From NCBI GenBank assembly GCA_003762615.1, contig RIAZ01000026.1, forward strand, positions 1 through 64,000: a stretch of 64,000 nucleotides of DNA. Direction: 5' to 3'. The notes beneath the pieces are model-generated. The model was given only the letters and a program-made list of their open reading frames with translations, was not told the origin of the DNA and made no database searches. The position numbers were made by a program, and so were the translations under genes. Position 1 is the first letter of the stretch, and every line of letters begins with the position of its first letter. Below are positions 18,493 through 28,209 of this stretch, in pieces. The stretch comes from Muribaculaceae bacterium Isolate-037 (Harlan). Its GTDB lineage: Bacteria; Bacteroidota; Bacteroidia; Bacteroidales; Muribaculaceae.

Positions 18493-19962
18493 ATGAAAAC
18501 ATACGATAAACTTATATTTGAACTCTCAAAACCCGGACGAAAGGGTTATTCTCTTCCTAAGAATGGATATGGAACGAATGGTTTGTCGGCAATACCCGAT
18601 ACACTATTGAGAGAAACTCCGGCAGATCTTCCAGAAGTAAGCGAGCTTGAAGTGGTTCGCCATTTCACAAATCTATCATCTAAAAATTTTGGAGTCGATA
18701 CTGGATTTTATCCTCTTGGTAGTTGTACCATGAAATATAATCCAAAAATCAATGAAGAAATAGCAGCCTTACCGGCATTCAATAATATTCATCCTCTTCA
18801 AGATGCAGAGACTGCACAAGGATCCCTTGAATTATATTGGAATCTACAAAAAATGCTATCCAACATAGCAGGTCTTGCAGAATTCACCCTCAATCCTTAT
18901 GCTGGAGCCCATGGAGAACTTACAGGATTGATGGTAATGAGGCAATACCATATTTCAAGAGGAGATCATAAGCGAACAAAAGTAATTGTTCCGAACTCTG
19001 CACATGGTACAAATCCGGCATCTGCAATGGTTGCTGGGTTGGAAGTGATTGAAGTAAAATCAAAGCCTAATGGGTCAATTGATGTAGAAGATCTTAAACC
19101 CTTGCTTGATGATACAATTGCCGGCATTATGATGACAAACCCCAATACCCTTGGAATGTTTGAAACTGAAATCCTTGATATTGCGAAACTTGTTCATGAA
19201 GCTGGAGGTCTGCTGTATTACGATGGAGCAAATCTTAATCCGTTATTGGGAAAAGTTCGTCCAGGAGATATGGGATTTGATATTATGCATATTAATCTCC
19301 ATAAAACTTTCTCTACTCCTCATGGGGGCGGTGGTCCAGGATCTGGTCCTGTCGGAGTTGCATCTCATCTTGTCAAATACCTTCCAAATCCGAGAGTAAA
19401 GAAAAATGTTGATGGAAAATTTTATGTTGATTTTGGAGAAGATAGCCTTGGCAATATATCAACATTTCTTGGGAATTTCGGAGTAATGATGAAGGCGTAT
19501 GCTTATATTCTCACTCTTGGCAAAGAAAATATAAAAAATGTAGGACCACTTGCGACACTAAATGCAAATTATATCAAGGAAAGTCTTAAAGACGACTATT
19601 TGCTTCCAATTGAAGGAGTATGCAAACATGAATTTGTATTTGATGGACTCAAGGATAAATCAACAGGAGTGACAACATTAAATGTTGCTAAAAGGTTGCT
19701 TGATTACGGATTCCATGCACCCACAATTTATTTCCCTCTGTTATTTCATGAATCAATGATGATTGAACCTACAGAGACAGAAAGTAAAGATACTCTTGAT
19801 GAATTTATTGATGTGATGCACAAAGTTGCCAAAGAAGCACGTGAGACTCCCGATGAAGTGATTAATGCACCATTGACAACAATCGTACGCAAGTTAGATG
19901 AGACAACCGCAGCAAAAAATCCGATCCTAAATTATAAAGCTTTAAAAGCCAACAAGAAATGA
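18493..19962 (+). CDS. gcvPB: Glycine dehydrogenase (decarboxylating) subunit 2
   Basis: C-terminal half of the split P protein, 489 residues, carrying the pyridoxal-phosphate lysine in INLHKTFSTPHGGGGPGSGP. Other signatures are FYPLGSCTMKYNPKINE and NSAHGTNPASA. It starts 6 bp after gcvPA and its stop overlaps the lpd start by 4 bp (ATGA), consistent with coupled translation of stoichiometric subunits. Confidence 0.97.
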   Translation: MKTYDKLIFELSKPGRKGYSLPKNGYGTNGLSAIPDTLLRETPADLPEVSELEVVRHFTNLSSKNFGVDTGFYPLGSCTMKYNPKINEEIAALPAFNNIHPLQDAETAQGSLELYWNLQKMLSNIAGLAEFTLNPYAGAHGELTGLMVMRQYHISRGDHKRTKVIVPNSAHGTNPASAMVAGLEVIEVKSKPNGSIDVEDLKPLLDDTIAGIMMTNPNTLGMFETEILDIAKLVHEAGGLLYYDGANLNPLLGKVRPGDMGFDIMHINLHKTFSTPHGGGGPGSGPVGVASHLVKYLPNPRVKKNVDGKFYVDFGEDSLGNISTFLGNFGVMMKAYAYILTLGKENIKNVGPLATLNANYIKESLKDDYLLPIEGVCKHEFVFDGLKDKSTGVTTLNVAKRLLDYGFHAPTIYFPLLFHESMMIEPTETESKDTLDEFIDVMHKVAKEARETPDEVINAPLTTIVRKLDETTAAKNPILNYKALKANKK

Positions 19963-21314
19963 AAAGTGATATTATAATTATAGGAGCAGGACCCGGTGGA
20001 TATGAGACAGCTCTTGCCGCAGCAAAACGCGATAAGAATGTAACCCTATTCAATGGAACCTTACTTGGCGGTACATGTCTAAACGAGGGATGTATCCCAA
20101 CCAAATGTCTATGCCGAAATGCTGAAATGATCTCGAATTTTAAAAAAGGAGAAGATTTCGGAATTGAGGACTTCACTTTCACTGTAGACTATAATAAAGT
20201 TTTGTCACGAAAAAATAATATTATCGAGACATTACGTAGTGGAATTGACAGCATGTTGAAGCAAGCAAAAGTGAATGTGATAAATTCAATGGCTTCATTC
20301 AAAAATGCTGCGACTATAGTGGCCGATGGTGAAGAATATACAGCAGATAATATCATAATCGCCACAGGCAGCACATCCAAATCACTTCCAATACCAGGTC
20401 ATGATCTTGATTGTGTAATGGATTCTTCCAAGATACTGAATATAAATTATATTCCGGAATCACTAACTGTGATTGGGGGTGGTGTAATTGGAATGGAATT
20501 TGCATCAATCTTTAGCCAACTCGGTTCAAAAGTAACGGTAATAGAATTTTTGAAACAAATTCTTCCGCCTTTTGACTCAGATATCGCTAAACGATTAAAG
20601 CAAACACTCAGCAAGAAAGGTATTAAAATCATCACGGGTGCAGCAGCAAAAGAAATTAAACAGAATGAGTTTAATGAAATTGAGGTAACTTATGAAGTTA
20701 AAGGAAAAATTGAAAAAGTTATCTCTTCAGATTTGCTGATGGCTGTTGGTAGGGCTCCGCGTATAAATACTCTTAATCTTGAATCCACTGGTATAGAATA
20801 TTCATCAAAAGGAATTTCCGTAGATGATAATATGGAAACCAACATAAAGGGTATATATGCTATCGGCGATGTGAACGCAAGAATGATGTTGGCACATGCT
20901 GCATCATTCCAGGGGTTAAGAGCATTGAATGCAATAGATCACAAAACCGATAATATTCTATTTGACTTAGTACCATCGGCAGTATTCACAGTTCCGGAAT
21001 GCGGTATGGTAGGAATGACTGAAGATAAATGTAAAGCTGACGGAATAGACATTATGATTGGTCAAAGTTTTTTTAGAGCAAATGGAAAATCTCTTGCTCT
21101 TGGTGAAACTGATGGTCTATGTAAACTGATATTCCGTAAAGAGGATGGTCTACTTATCGGTGCCCATATCATGGGTGTGGAAGCTGCAGACTTAACCCAA
21201 CAATGTGCTGATATGATGAATCAAGAAATTCATCTTTCAGAATTAACTGATATTATTTTCGGACATCCAACTGTCAGCGAAGTAATTTTATCAGCGGCTC
21301 ATTCAGTAAAATAA
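19959..21314 (+). CDS. lpdA: Dihydrolipoyl dehydrogenase (L protein)
   Basis: FAD enzyme that reoxidises the dihydrolipoyl arm of GcvH with NAD+; 451 residues. It shows the N-terminal IIGAGPGGYETA dinucleotide fold, the redox disulfide in GGTCLNEGCIPTKC, a second GGGVIGMEFA NAD-binding fold, AIGDVN, and the C-terminal HPTVSE with the catalytic His. It overlaps gcvPB by 4 bp, so this copy is probably dedicated to glycine cleavage rather than to 2-oxoacid dehydrogenases. Confidence 0.95.
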   Translation: MKSDIIIIGAGPGGYETALAAAKRDKNVTLFNGTLLGGTCLNEGCIPTKCLCRNAEMISNFKKGEDFGIEDFTFTVDYNKVLSRKNNIIETLRSGIDSMLKQAKVNVINSMASFKNAATIVADGEEYTADNIIIATGSTSKSLPIPGHDLDCVMDSSKILNINYIPESLTVIGGGVIGMEFASIFSQLGSKVTVIEFLKQILPPFDSDIAKRLKQTLSKKGIKIITGAAAKEIKQNEFNEIEVTYEVKGKIEKVISSDLLMAVGRAPRINTLNLESTGIEYSSKGISVDDNMETNIKGIYAIGDVNARMMLAHAASFQGLRALNAIDHKTDNILFDLVPSAVFTVPECGMVGMTEDKCKADGIDIMIGQSFFRANGKSLALGETDGLCKLIFRKEDGLLIGAHIMGVEAADLTQQCADMMNQEIHLSELTDIIFGHPTVSEVILSAAHSVK

Positions 21315-21327
21315 AACAAATACTTTT

Positions 21328-21364
21328 AAATATAAGGGCATTTTTAATGCCCTTATATTTTTAA
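21328..21364 (+). terminator. Terminator of the gcv operon
   Basis: A 14-bp arm, AAATATAAGGGCAT (21328-21341), pairs with ATGCCCTTATATTT (21347-21360), and T residues follow. Confidence 0.85.
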
Positions 21365-21930
21365 TAACTTTAATTGACAAAAAATAGGATTCAATATACA
21401 AAAAATGCCTATTAGAATCTGTAAATACAATCAATCATACAGTCAAAGTCCAAAAAGTCCAAGGAATTGCCGCTTAATCTAACGAAGATAAAGCCTAAAA
21501 CACTACTAATGTGATACTTATGCCATATTAGAAATATCTTTTTACATAAGTTTATAGAAGTTTTAAGATAAAATATACACTACACCTTAAGATTATCTAA
21601 GTAGATTTTACATCTCTGATATCTCTTAGAATCCAAAATACTAATACAATGGATCAACATTATATAAATATGCCAAGGAAATCATACTTAATTTAATAAA
21701 TTTTACCAGTAATATACTGATTATATGTAATTTACACAACAATTACAATGCCATCTTTATGATTAGGAATAGAATAATTAAGTAGTATAAATTACAAATA
21801 ATAATATTTATTAATGAATAATAATATTATTAAGATATACAATAAAGAAATTATTAGCTACATAAACTATTTATAATCAAATATAAACAATACAAATCCT
21901 TTTCTATAGATACAAAATAAGCTCCATTAT

Positions 21931-21962
21931 GGAAACGTATTATTTTTATATAATACGTTTCC
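21931..21962 (-). terminator. Hairpin at the 3' end of ligA
   Basis: A perfect 12-bp stem, GGAAACGTATTA (21931-21942) with TAATACGTTTCC (21951-21962), and an 8-nt AT loop, 18 bp beyond the ligA stop. There is no T-tract after the stem, so efficiency is uncertain. Confidence 0.6.
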
Positions 21963-21980
21963 ACAATAACACCCAAATAT

Positions 21981-23996
21981 CTATTTGCCGCCTATCATTT
22001 CAAGAAATTCCTCTTCTGAAATCAACGGAATACCTAATTTCTCACATTTCTCTTTTTTTGAAGGACCCATATTATCCCCTGCAAGAACAAACGAGGTCTT
22101 TTTAGATATACTACTTGAATTTTTTGCGCCTTCACGTTCAATAATTTCCTTATATTCATCACGGGAATGATGCAAAAACGTACCAGAAATAACTATAATT
22201 TTTCCAACAAGAGCATCTCCTAATGATGAAAGTTTTTCCTGAGAAAGTTCCATTTGTATTCCGGCTTGCTTCAGACGTGCTATTATATCTATATTGATTG
22301 GATCTCTTAAAAAATCATATATACTCTTTGCAATTATCTGACCTACATCTGGAATTGCAGTAAGCTCTTCTTCCGACATCATCTGCATATTATCTATAGA
22401 TTTAACGGCTTTCGCAATCCGCTTAGCAGTAGTTTCTCCAACATTTGGAATCGATAGAGCATAAATGACTCTTTCAAATGGAACTGATTTTGATGCTTCT
22501 ATACCATCAATTATTCTATTCGCAGTTTTTTCTCCAATTTTATCAAGACCCAAAAGATTGTCATATTTGAGATCATATAAATCTGCTATATTCTTTACAA
22601 GTCCACAATCAAACAATAATTCAGTTGTTTCTTCACCAATTCCATCGATATTCATCATTCTGCGAGCACAGAAATGTTCAATTTTACCAGTCAATTGAGG
22701 TCTACATCCATAATGATTAGGACAACACCAAGCAGCTTCTCCGTATATCTTTATGAGTGGGGTGCCACATACTGGACACTTATCAACAAACTGAATTTTT
22801 TTTGCATTAGGCAAACGTCTTTCTTTATCCACTCCAGTAATCTTAGGAATAATTTCACCCCCTTTTTCTACATATAACCAGTCTCCCTCATAAATATCAA
22901 GCTCTTGAATAATATCATCATTATGTAGAGAAGCACGCTTAACTATCGTACCAGAAAGTAAAACTGGTTCAAGATTTGCCACCGGAGTTACGATACCCAT
23001 TCTACCCGTTTCAAAAGATACATATTTTAACGGAGTGCATGCATTCTCCGGATTAAATTTATATGCAATTGCCCAACGAGGTGATTTTGCTGTAAATCCT
23101 AAATTGAGTTGCTGATTTATTGAATCTATTTTAAATACCAGTCCGTCCGTTGCAACCGGTAATTCCTTTCGATGTATATCCCAATATTTAATATATTCGT
23201 TTACACCATCAAGAGAATTAAGCTTCTTCATACAAGATGAAACTTTAAACCCCCATGATCTCGCAGCTTCCATATTCTTATAATGGGAGTCATACGGAAG
23301 ATTATCACTTAAAAGATAATAGAACCGAGCATCAAGATGACGTTTTGCAACTTCTTTTGGATCTTGCATCTTAAGAGTTCCAGAAGCTGCATTACGAGGA
23401 TTTGCAAAAAGAGGCTCTTCATTGTATTCTCTTTCTGCATTTAATTTTTCAAAAATATCCCATGGCATAAGGATTTCACCTCTTATCTCAAATTCCTCAG
23501 GCCAGTCGCCAGGTTGCAATTCCAATGGAATACTTTTAATTGTCTTAACATTTGCTGTGACATCATCACCTTGCGTTCCATCTCCACGAGTGACAGCTCT
23601 AATCATTCGTCCAGATTTGTACGTAATAGAAATTGATGTCCCATCAAATTTTAATTCGCCAACTATATTGAATTGTTCCTTCGCCAATGATTTTTTTACA
23701 CGATTAAACCAATCATCTACCTCTTCAATAGAATAAGAGTTTGAAAGAGACATCATAGGCCGTACATGCACAACATGTTCAAAGCCCTTTGTCAAATCGG
23801 ATCCAACTCGTTGCGTTGGAGATAATGGATCTACAAATTCAGGAAACTCCTGTTCCAAAGATTCCAGCTCCTTCATCAACTTATCAAATTCAATATCCGA
23901 TATTTGTGGTGAATTAAGAACATAATAATTATAATTATGTCGATTAAGATCTTTTCTTAGATTCTCAATATATAACTTGACGGAAGATAAGTCCAT
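21981..23996 (-). CDS. ligA: NAD-dependent DNA ligase
   Basis: Seals nicks in replication and repair using NAD+; 671 residues. The adenylation lysine is in GELKFDGTS. OB fold, a four-Cys zinc finger (CPVCGTPL ... CCPNHYGC), helix-hairpin-helix repeats (IDGIGEETTELLF, IPNVGETTAKRIA, IPDVGQIIAKSI) and a C-terminal BRCT domain follow in the normal order. It starts 6 bp after the DMT permease and is the last gene of the speA-truA-permease-ligA run. Confidence 0.97.
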   Translation of the reverse strand: MDLSSVKLYIENLRKDLNRHNYNYYVLNSPQISDIEFDKLMKELESLEQEFPEFVDPLSPTQRVGSDLTKGFEHVVHVRPMMSLSNSYSIEEVDDWFNRVKKSLAKEQFNIVGELKFDGTSISITYKSGRMIRAVTRGDGTQGDDVTANVKTIKSIPLELQPGDWPEEFEIRGEILMPWDIFEKLNAEREYNEEPLFANPRNAASGTLKMQDPKEVAKRHLDARFYYLLSDNLPYDSHYKNMEAARSWGFKVSSCMKKLNSLDGVNEYIKYWDIHRKELPVATDGLVFKIDSINQQLNLGFTAKSPRWAIAYKFNPENACTPLKYVSFETGRMGIVTPVANLEPVLLSGTIVKRASLHNDDIIQELDIYEGDWLYVEKGGEIIPKITGVDKERRLPNAKKIQFVDKCPVCGTPLIKIYGEAAWCCPNHYGCRPQLTGKIEHFCARRMMNIDGIGEETTELLFDCGLVKNIADLYDLKYDNLLGLDKIGEKTANRIIDGIEASKSVPFERVIYALSIPNVGETTAKRIAKAVKSIDNMQMMSEEELTAIPDVGQIIAKSIYDFLRDPINIDIIARLKQAGIQMELSQEKLSSLGDALVGKIIVISGTFLHHSRDEYKEIIEREGAKNSSSISKKTSFVLAGDNMGPSKKEKCEKLGIPLISEEEFLEMIGGK

Positions 23997-24002
23997 ATAT
24001 AA

Positions 24003-24935
24003 TTATTTTTTTATGTTAATTGGAAAAAGTTTTCTAATTTTAATAAGCATACCAGAGGATTTCCCATCATAAACAACAACTGAAACTGCAAATAATATCA
24101 ATAATATACCTATTACGATTCTAGTGGTCAACACTTCTCCAAATAAGGATACACCGATAGCAACTGCAGTCACCGGCTCAAGAGCTCCTAATATAGCTGT
24201 TGGAGTAGCACCTATATAGTGAATAGCAGAAGTGGTACATAAAAATGACACTGCCGTAGGGAAAACTGACAATCCTAAAATACATACCCATCCAAAAAAT
24301 GAGACGGGCATAGTGAATGTATTGGTAACTAAAATTTTAACTATAAATACAGACAATCCAAAACACAACATGTAAAATGTCACTTTTAATGTTGAGATAT
24401 TCTTCAACCCAGATTGATTTACATATACAATATAAATAGCATACGTAAGAGATGATAACATTACCAAGACTGTTCCAAATAAACTTATAGTATTTCCATC
24501 TTCATTCTTATGTAATAGAAATATACCACACAAAGCCAATACCATACATATCCCCGTAGACAATGATAACTTTTCATAAAATCCTATTGCCATCATCACT
24601 GCGACCATTATCGGATATATGAAGAGTAGGGTAGATGCTATTCCAACATCCATATAGGTATAACTCAAGAATAAAAATAGAGATGACAATGCCATTAGAA
24701 CTCCAATTCCAAAAAATTGGAAGCACTCTTTCTTTCTGATCTCAAATTCTTTTAGACCTCTCCTATAGGCAAGTAATATTCCCATAATAGGAATAGCCAA
24801 CATATATCTGAAGAATAAGACTGAATCAGGTGTCATCCCCTCTTGATATAAAGGTAATGCAAACATAGGATTCAACCCATAACTTGCAGCAGCAATTGCT
24901 CCAATAGTATATCCTTTGACTTTAGAATTGATCAT
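24003..24935 (-). CDS. EamA/DMT superfamily transporter
   Basis: An inner-membrane protein of 310 residues with about ten hydrophobic helices arranged as two EamA repeats (about 5-140 and 155-290). Segments GLNPMFALPLY and GALEPVTAVAIGVSLFGE are typical of the family. Substrates of EamA exporters vary (amino acids, purines, other metabolites) and cannot be assigned here. It lies 51 bp after truA and 6 bp before ligA on the same strand. Confidence 0.85.
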   Translation of the reverse strand: MINSKVKGYTIGAIAAASYGLNPMFALPLYQEGMTPDSVLFFRYMLAIPIMGILLAYRRGLKEFEIRKKECFQFFGIGVLMALSSLFLFLSYTYMDVGIASTLLFIYPIMVAVMMAIGFYEKLSLSTGICMVLALCGIFLLHKNEDGNTISLFGTVLVMLSSLTYAIYIVYVNQSGLKNISTLKVTFYMLCFGLSVFIVKILVTNTFTMPVSFFGWVCILGLSVFPTAVSFLCTTSAIHYIGATPTAILGALEPVTAVAIGVSLFGEVLTTRIVIGILLILFAVSVVVYDGKSSGMLIKIRKLFPINIKK

Positions 24936-24986
24936 ACCAAATAAAATAAGTTATATACAATCAATTAATATCCAACAAATTAACCA

Positions 24987-25760
24987 TTATATATACGGAT
25001 ATTTTATTTTCCATAAGAATAATGCCTCACCGGGCATAGAAGTGCCTGCTGAAGATCTATTCTTACTCTCAATTATATTCTTGAAATCTTCTATTGATAT
25101 CTTATTTCTTCCAACTTCAATAAGAGTACCGACAATTGCTCTTACCATATTTCTTAAGAATCTGTCAGCGGATATAGTGAATACCAAACCATCATCGATG
25201 AAATTTGATATAAAATTTGTATCATTACTTTGGATTCTCTCCCAATATGCCTCTCTGACGTCACAAATATTTGTCTTGGTGTCTGAATGCAATTTTGCAA
25301 ATGAGGTAAAATCATTTGTTTCTAATAAAACTGCAGCAGCTTCATTCATTTTATCAATATCAAGATCATAATTTGTTTGCCAACAATATGGATACATGAA
25401 TGGTGATTTTGAATATGAGACAAAATACTTATAAGTTCTTTCTATTGCATCAAAACGAGCATGGGCATTGTCATGCATTGGAATAATATCATAAATAGAG
25501 ATATCCTTACCAACTATACGATTTAAAGAAAGAAGAACTTTGTCCTTATTCTGAATTGGAGTAGGCAAGTCAAAATGTGCATACATTTCTCGAGCATGGA
25601 CTCCAGCATCTGTTCTACCTGCTCCTACAATTTCAATTGAGAGGCGTGTCACTATTGACAACGCCTCCTCAATTATCTGCTGAACACTTATATCATTCGG
25701 TTGAAATTGCCATCCATGGAATTTTTCTCCGTTATATGATAATTTAATAAAATATCTCAT
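24987..25760 (-). CDS. truA: tRNA pseudouridine(38-40) synthase
   Basis: Converts uridine to pseudouridine at positions 38-40 of the tRNA anticodon stem; 257 residues. The catalytic Asp is in GAGRTDAGVHAREMYAHF, and the N-terminus RYFIKLSYNGEKFHGWQ is typical. The start at 25760 is chosen because it matches the family N-terminus and lies 4 bp after speA; an upstream ATG at 25778 would overlap speA. Confidence 0.95.
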   Translation of the reverse strand: MRYFIKLSYNGEKFHGWQFQPNDISVQQIIEEALSIVTRLSIEIVGAGRTDAGVHAREMYAHFDLPTPIQNKDKVLLSLNRIVGKDISIYDIIPMHDNAHARFDAIERTYKYFVSYSKSPFMYPYCWQTNYDLDIDKMNEAAAVLLETNDFTSFAKLHSDTKTNICDVREAYWERIQSNDTNFISNFIDDGLVFTISADRFLRNMVRAIVGTLIEVGRNKISIEDFKNIIESKNRSSAGTSMPGEALFLWKIKYPYI

Positions 25761-25764
25761 GATG

Positions 25765-27663
25765 TCAATCTCTTTCAAGATAAGTTATTCCATACAATCC
25801 GGACTTATAATTATTTAGAAATTGCCGTCCTTCTTCTGGAGTGATTATACCTTGTTTCATTGAACGAGTCACCCACGTCTCAAGATTACGAACCAATTTT
25901 TTAGGATTATACTCCACATAATCAAGCACATCCGCAACCGGCTCACCATCAATTATCTGCTCAATATCATATCCATTCTTATTCACGGTGATATGCACAG
26001 CACTTGTATCTCCAAAAAGATTATGAAGATCTCCCAATATCTCTTGATATGCACCTACAAGAAATACTCCAATATAATAATGTTCATTCGACTTCAACGG
26101 ATGAATCGGAAGAGAATATGACATACCTTGTGGAGAAACAAAACGATTTATCTTTCCATCAGAATCACAAGTAATATCCTGAATTGTACAACGACGAGTG
26201 GGTTTCTCATCCAATCTAGAAATAGGCATTATCGGAAATACCTGATCAATAGCCCATGAGTCTGGTAAGCTTTGGAACAATGAGAAATTACAAAAATACT
26301 TTTCAGGAAGCATCTTGTCAACTTTCTTCAACTCTTCAGGAGGATGTTTCATTGAACGTGTAAGATCATTCACATCCCGAGCAACCGACCAGAATAATTT
26401 TTCAATCTGCGCACGTGTCCTAAGATCAAGCATACCTAAACTGAAAAGTTCAAGAGCCTCTTCTCTAATCTGAAGAGCATCATGCCAATCCTCAAACATT
26501 GTGGTAGGATTTATTCTATCCCAGATGTTGTAAAGTTCTCTTGTCAATTCATGAGCATCTGCATCAATCTCTTCATTATCATTCCACAAAGGCAACTGAG
26601 TTGTCTCAAGCACCTCTATAATAAGAACAGAATGATGTGCAGTGAGGGATCTTCCACTTTCTGTAATAATATTCGGTTGGGGTAAATTATTCTTTACACA
26701 GACATCCACCAATGCTGATACTGAGTCATTTACATACTCTTGTATCGAATAATTCATTGAATTTTCTCCAAATGAAGATCGTGTGCCATCATAATCCACT
26801 CCAAGACCACCGCCAATATCAACGAATTGTATATTAAATTGCATCTTAGACAATTGCACATAAAACTGCATAGCCTCTCTCAATGCATTTTTTATTCGTC
26901 TAATTTTTGTGATTTGACTGCCAATATGGAAATGAATTAACTTTAAAGATTCTTTCAAGTTATTCTTTTCCAAAAATGAAAGGGCATCCAATAATTCAGA
27001 GGAATTAAGACCGAACTTGCTTACATCTCCGCCTGACTCTTCCCATTTTCCACTCCCAGAGGAAGACAATTTGATACGTATGCCTATATTTGGTATTATA
27101 TTCAATCGGGCTGCAACATCAGCGATCAATTTGAGTTCATTCAGCTTTTCGACAACGAGATACACCCGACGTCCCATCTTTTGTGCCAAGAGAGCGAGTT
27201 CCACATAATCCTCATCCTTATAGCCATTACAAACTATAAGAGAGTTGGAATGAGTGTTAACAGCCAAGACAGCATGGAGTTCCGGTTTTGAACCAGCTTC
27301 AAGTCCAATATTATACTTATTGCCATGACTCACTATTTCTTCAACTACCTGACACATCTGATTCACCTTGATAGGATAAACAATATAATTTACCCCCTTA
27401 TACTGATATTCTTCTGCTGCCTTCTTAAAACAGGAAGATATTTTCAGTATCCTATTGTCCAAAATATCTGGAAATCTCAACAATACCGGAGGAGAGACAT
27501 CTCTTATTCTAAGCTCATCAATCACATCCTTCAGATCCACTGATGCGCAACCTTCCTTAGGAGTCACCTGAACATGACCTTTCTCATTAATCGAGAAATA
27601 TCTGAGACCCCAACCGGTTATGTTATAGGCTTCTGCCGAATCCTCAATACGCCACTTTCTCAT
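25765..27663 (-). CDS. speA: Biosynthetic arginine decarboxylase
   Basis: Pyridoxal-phosphate enzyme making agmatine from arginine for polyamine synthesis; 632 residues, fold type III. The cofactor lysine is in VYPIKVNQ, with GLEAGSKPEL and HFHIGSQI in the barrel domain. The C-terminal active-site Cys lies in DITCDSDGKINRF. It carries a perfect promoter about 110 bp upstream and appears to lead an operon with truA, a permease and ligA. Whether any ArgR control applies cannot be seen. Confidence 0.96.
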   Translation of the reverse strand: MRKWRIEDSAEAYNITGWGLRYFSINEKGHVQVTPKEGCASVDLKDVIDELRIRDVSPPVLLRFPDILDNRILKISSCFKKAAEEYQYKGVNYIVYPIKVNQMCQVVEEIVSHGNKYNIGLEAGSKPELHAVLAVNTHSNSLIVCNGYKDEDYVELALLAQKMGRRVYLVVEKLNELKLIADVAARLNIIPNIGIRIKLSSSGSGKWEESGGDVSKFGLNSSELLDALSFLEKNNLKESLKLIHFHIGSQITKIRRIKNALREAMQFYVQLSKMQFNIQFVDIGGGLGVDYDGTRSSFGENSMNYSIQEYVNDSVSALVDVCVKNNLPQPNIITESGRSLTAHHSVLIIEVLETTQLPLWNDNEEIDADAHELTRELYNIWDRINPTTMFEDWHDALQIREEALELFSLGMLDLRTRAQIEKLFWSVARDVNDLTRSMKHPPEELKKVDKMLPEKYFCNFSLFQSLPDSWAIDQVFPIMPISRLDEKPTRRCTIQDITCDSDGKINRFVSPQGMSYSLPIHPLKSNEHYYIGVFLVGAYQEILGDLHNLFGDTSAVHITVNKNGYDIEQIIDGEPVADVLDYVEYNPKKLVRNLETWVTRSMKQGIITPEEGRQFLNNYKSGLYGITYLERD

Positions 27664-27771
27664 TTCAAAACTTATAATATGTATTATCTTGATATCTACT
27701 TAGTTAAGAATTAATATCCTTTAAAACATTGAATTTAATCCTTACTAAACTTTTTATTTAAACTTCACTAC

Positions 27772-27803
27772 CAAAGATATAAAATCTAAGGCAATAAAGC
27801 AAA
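27772..27803 (-). promoter_or_regulatory. Promoter of speA operon
   Basis: On the minus strand TTTG (27803-27800), a 20-bp spacer and TATCTTTG (27779-27772): an exact fit to the phylum consensus, placed just downstream of ssb. Confidence 0.75.
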
Positions 27804-27810
27804 ATAATAT

Positions 27811-28134
27811 TCATATTTTTCTGCCAAGTATTTCAAATTTATCCACAATTATCTCTGTACGTCTGCGGACAATTTTCATTCTATCTTCATATTCTCTACT
27901 TCTAAGATAGCCTTCCACATATAGTTGTGTACCTTTCCTTACATAACGCTCTACAAGCGTTGCATTCTGCCCACCAAATACCAGATAGTGCCATTCTGTC
28001 ACCTCTGTACGTGTATTTCCTCGTAATTCATTTGTAGCTAACGATAAATACGCAATTGCCCTATCTTTTTCAGGATAACGCAACTCTGGATCGCTACCTA
28101 CATATCCAAGTAATATAACTTTATTTACAGACAT
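27811..28134 (-). CDS. ssb: Single-stranded DNA-binding protein, short form
   Basis: An OB-fold protein of 107 residues beginning SVNKVILLGYVGSDPELRY, with the ssDNA-binding aromatic in EWHYLVFGG and GTQLYVEGYLRSREYED. It ends just after the OB fold (IVDKFEILGRKI) and lacks the flexible linker and acidic DDIPF-type tail through which replicative SSBs recruit partner enzymes. It is thus probably an accessory copy, with the main SSB elsewhere. It is separated from argR/argC by a small palindrome and from speA by that gene's promoter. Confidence 0.9.
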   Translation of the reverse strand: MSVNKVILLGYVGSDPELRYPEKDRAIAYLSLATNELRGNTRTEVTEWHYLVFGGQNATLVERYVRKGTQLYVEGYLRSREYEDRMKIVRRRTEIIVDKFEILGRKI

Positions 28135-28181
28135 AATCGTTGAATTATTAACAAATTTATCTCTCTTAAAGATTCAATCAT

Positions 28182-28208
28182 TTTCCCAATTGGGAAACCA
28201 ATCATTGG
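28182..28208. repeat. Adjacent small palindromes between ssb and the ArgC-like gene
   Basis: TTTCCCAATTGGGAAA (28182-28197) is a perfect 16-bp palindrome, immediately followed by CCAATCATTGG (28198-28208). They sit 2 bp beyond the stop of the ArgC-like gene and upstream of ssb on the same strand. They may form an inefficient terminator or an operator for ssb. Confidence 0.5.
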
Positions 28209-28209
28209 C

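Larger units (their letters stand above)
21315..21980. other. 665-bp AT-rich gene-free region
   Basis: Between the converging gcv operon and ligA. Apart from the two terminators at its edges I find no ORF of coding character, no tRNA or other RNA, no repeated element and no DnaA-box cluster. It is more AT-rich than the rest of the window and could be decayed sequence. Confidence 0.5.

Noticed and set aside
21365..21930. Replication origin in the AT-rich gap
   Set aside because: No cluster of DnaA boxes (TTATCCACA-like) and no dnaA, dnaN or similar gene nearby.
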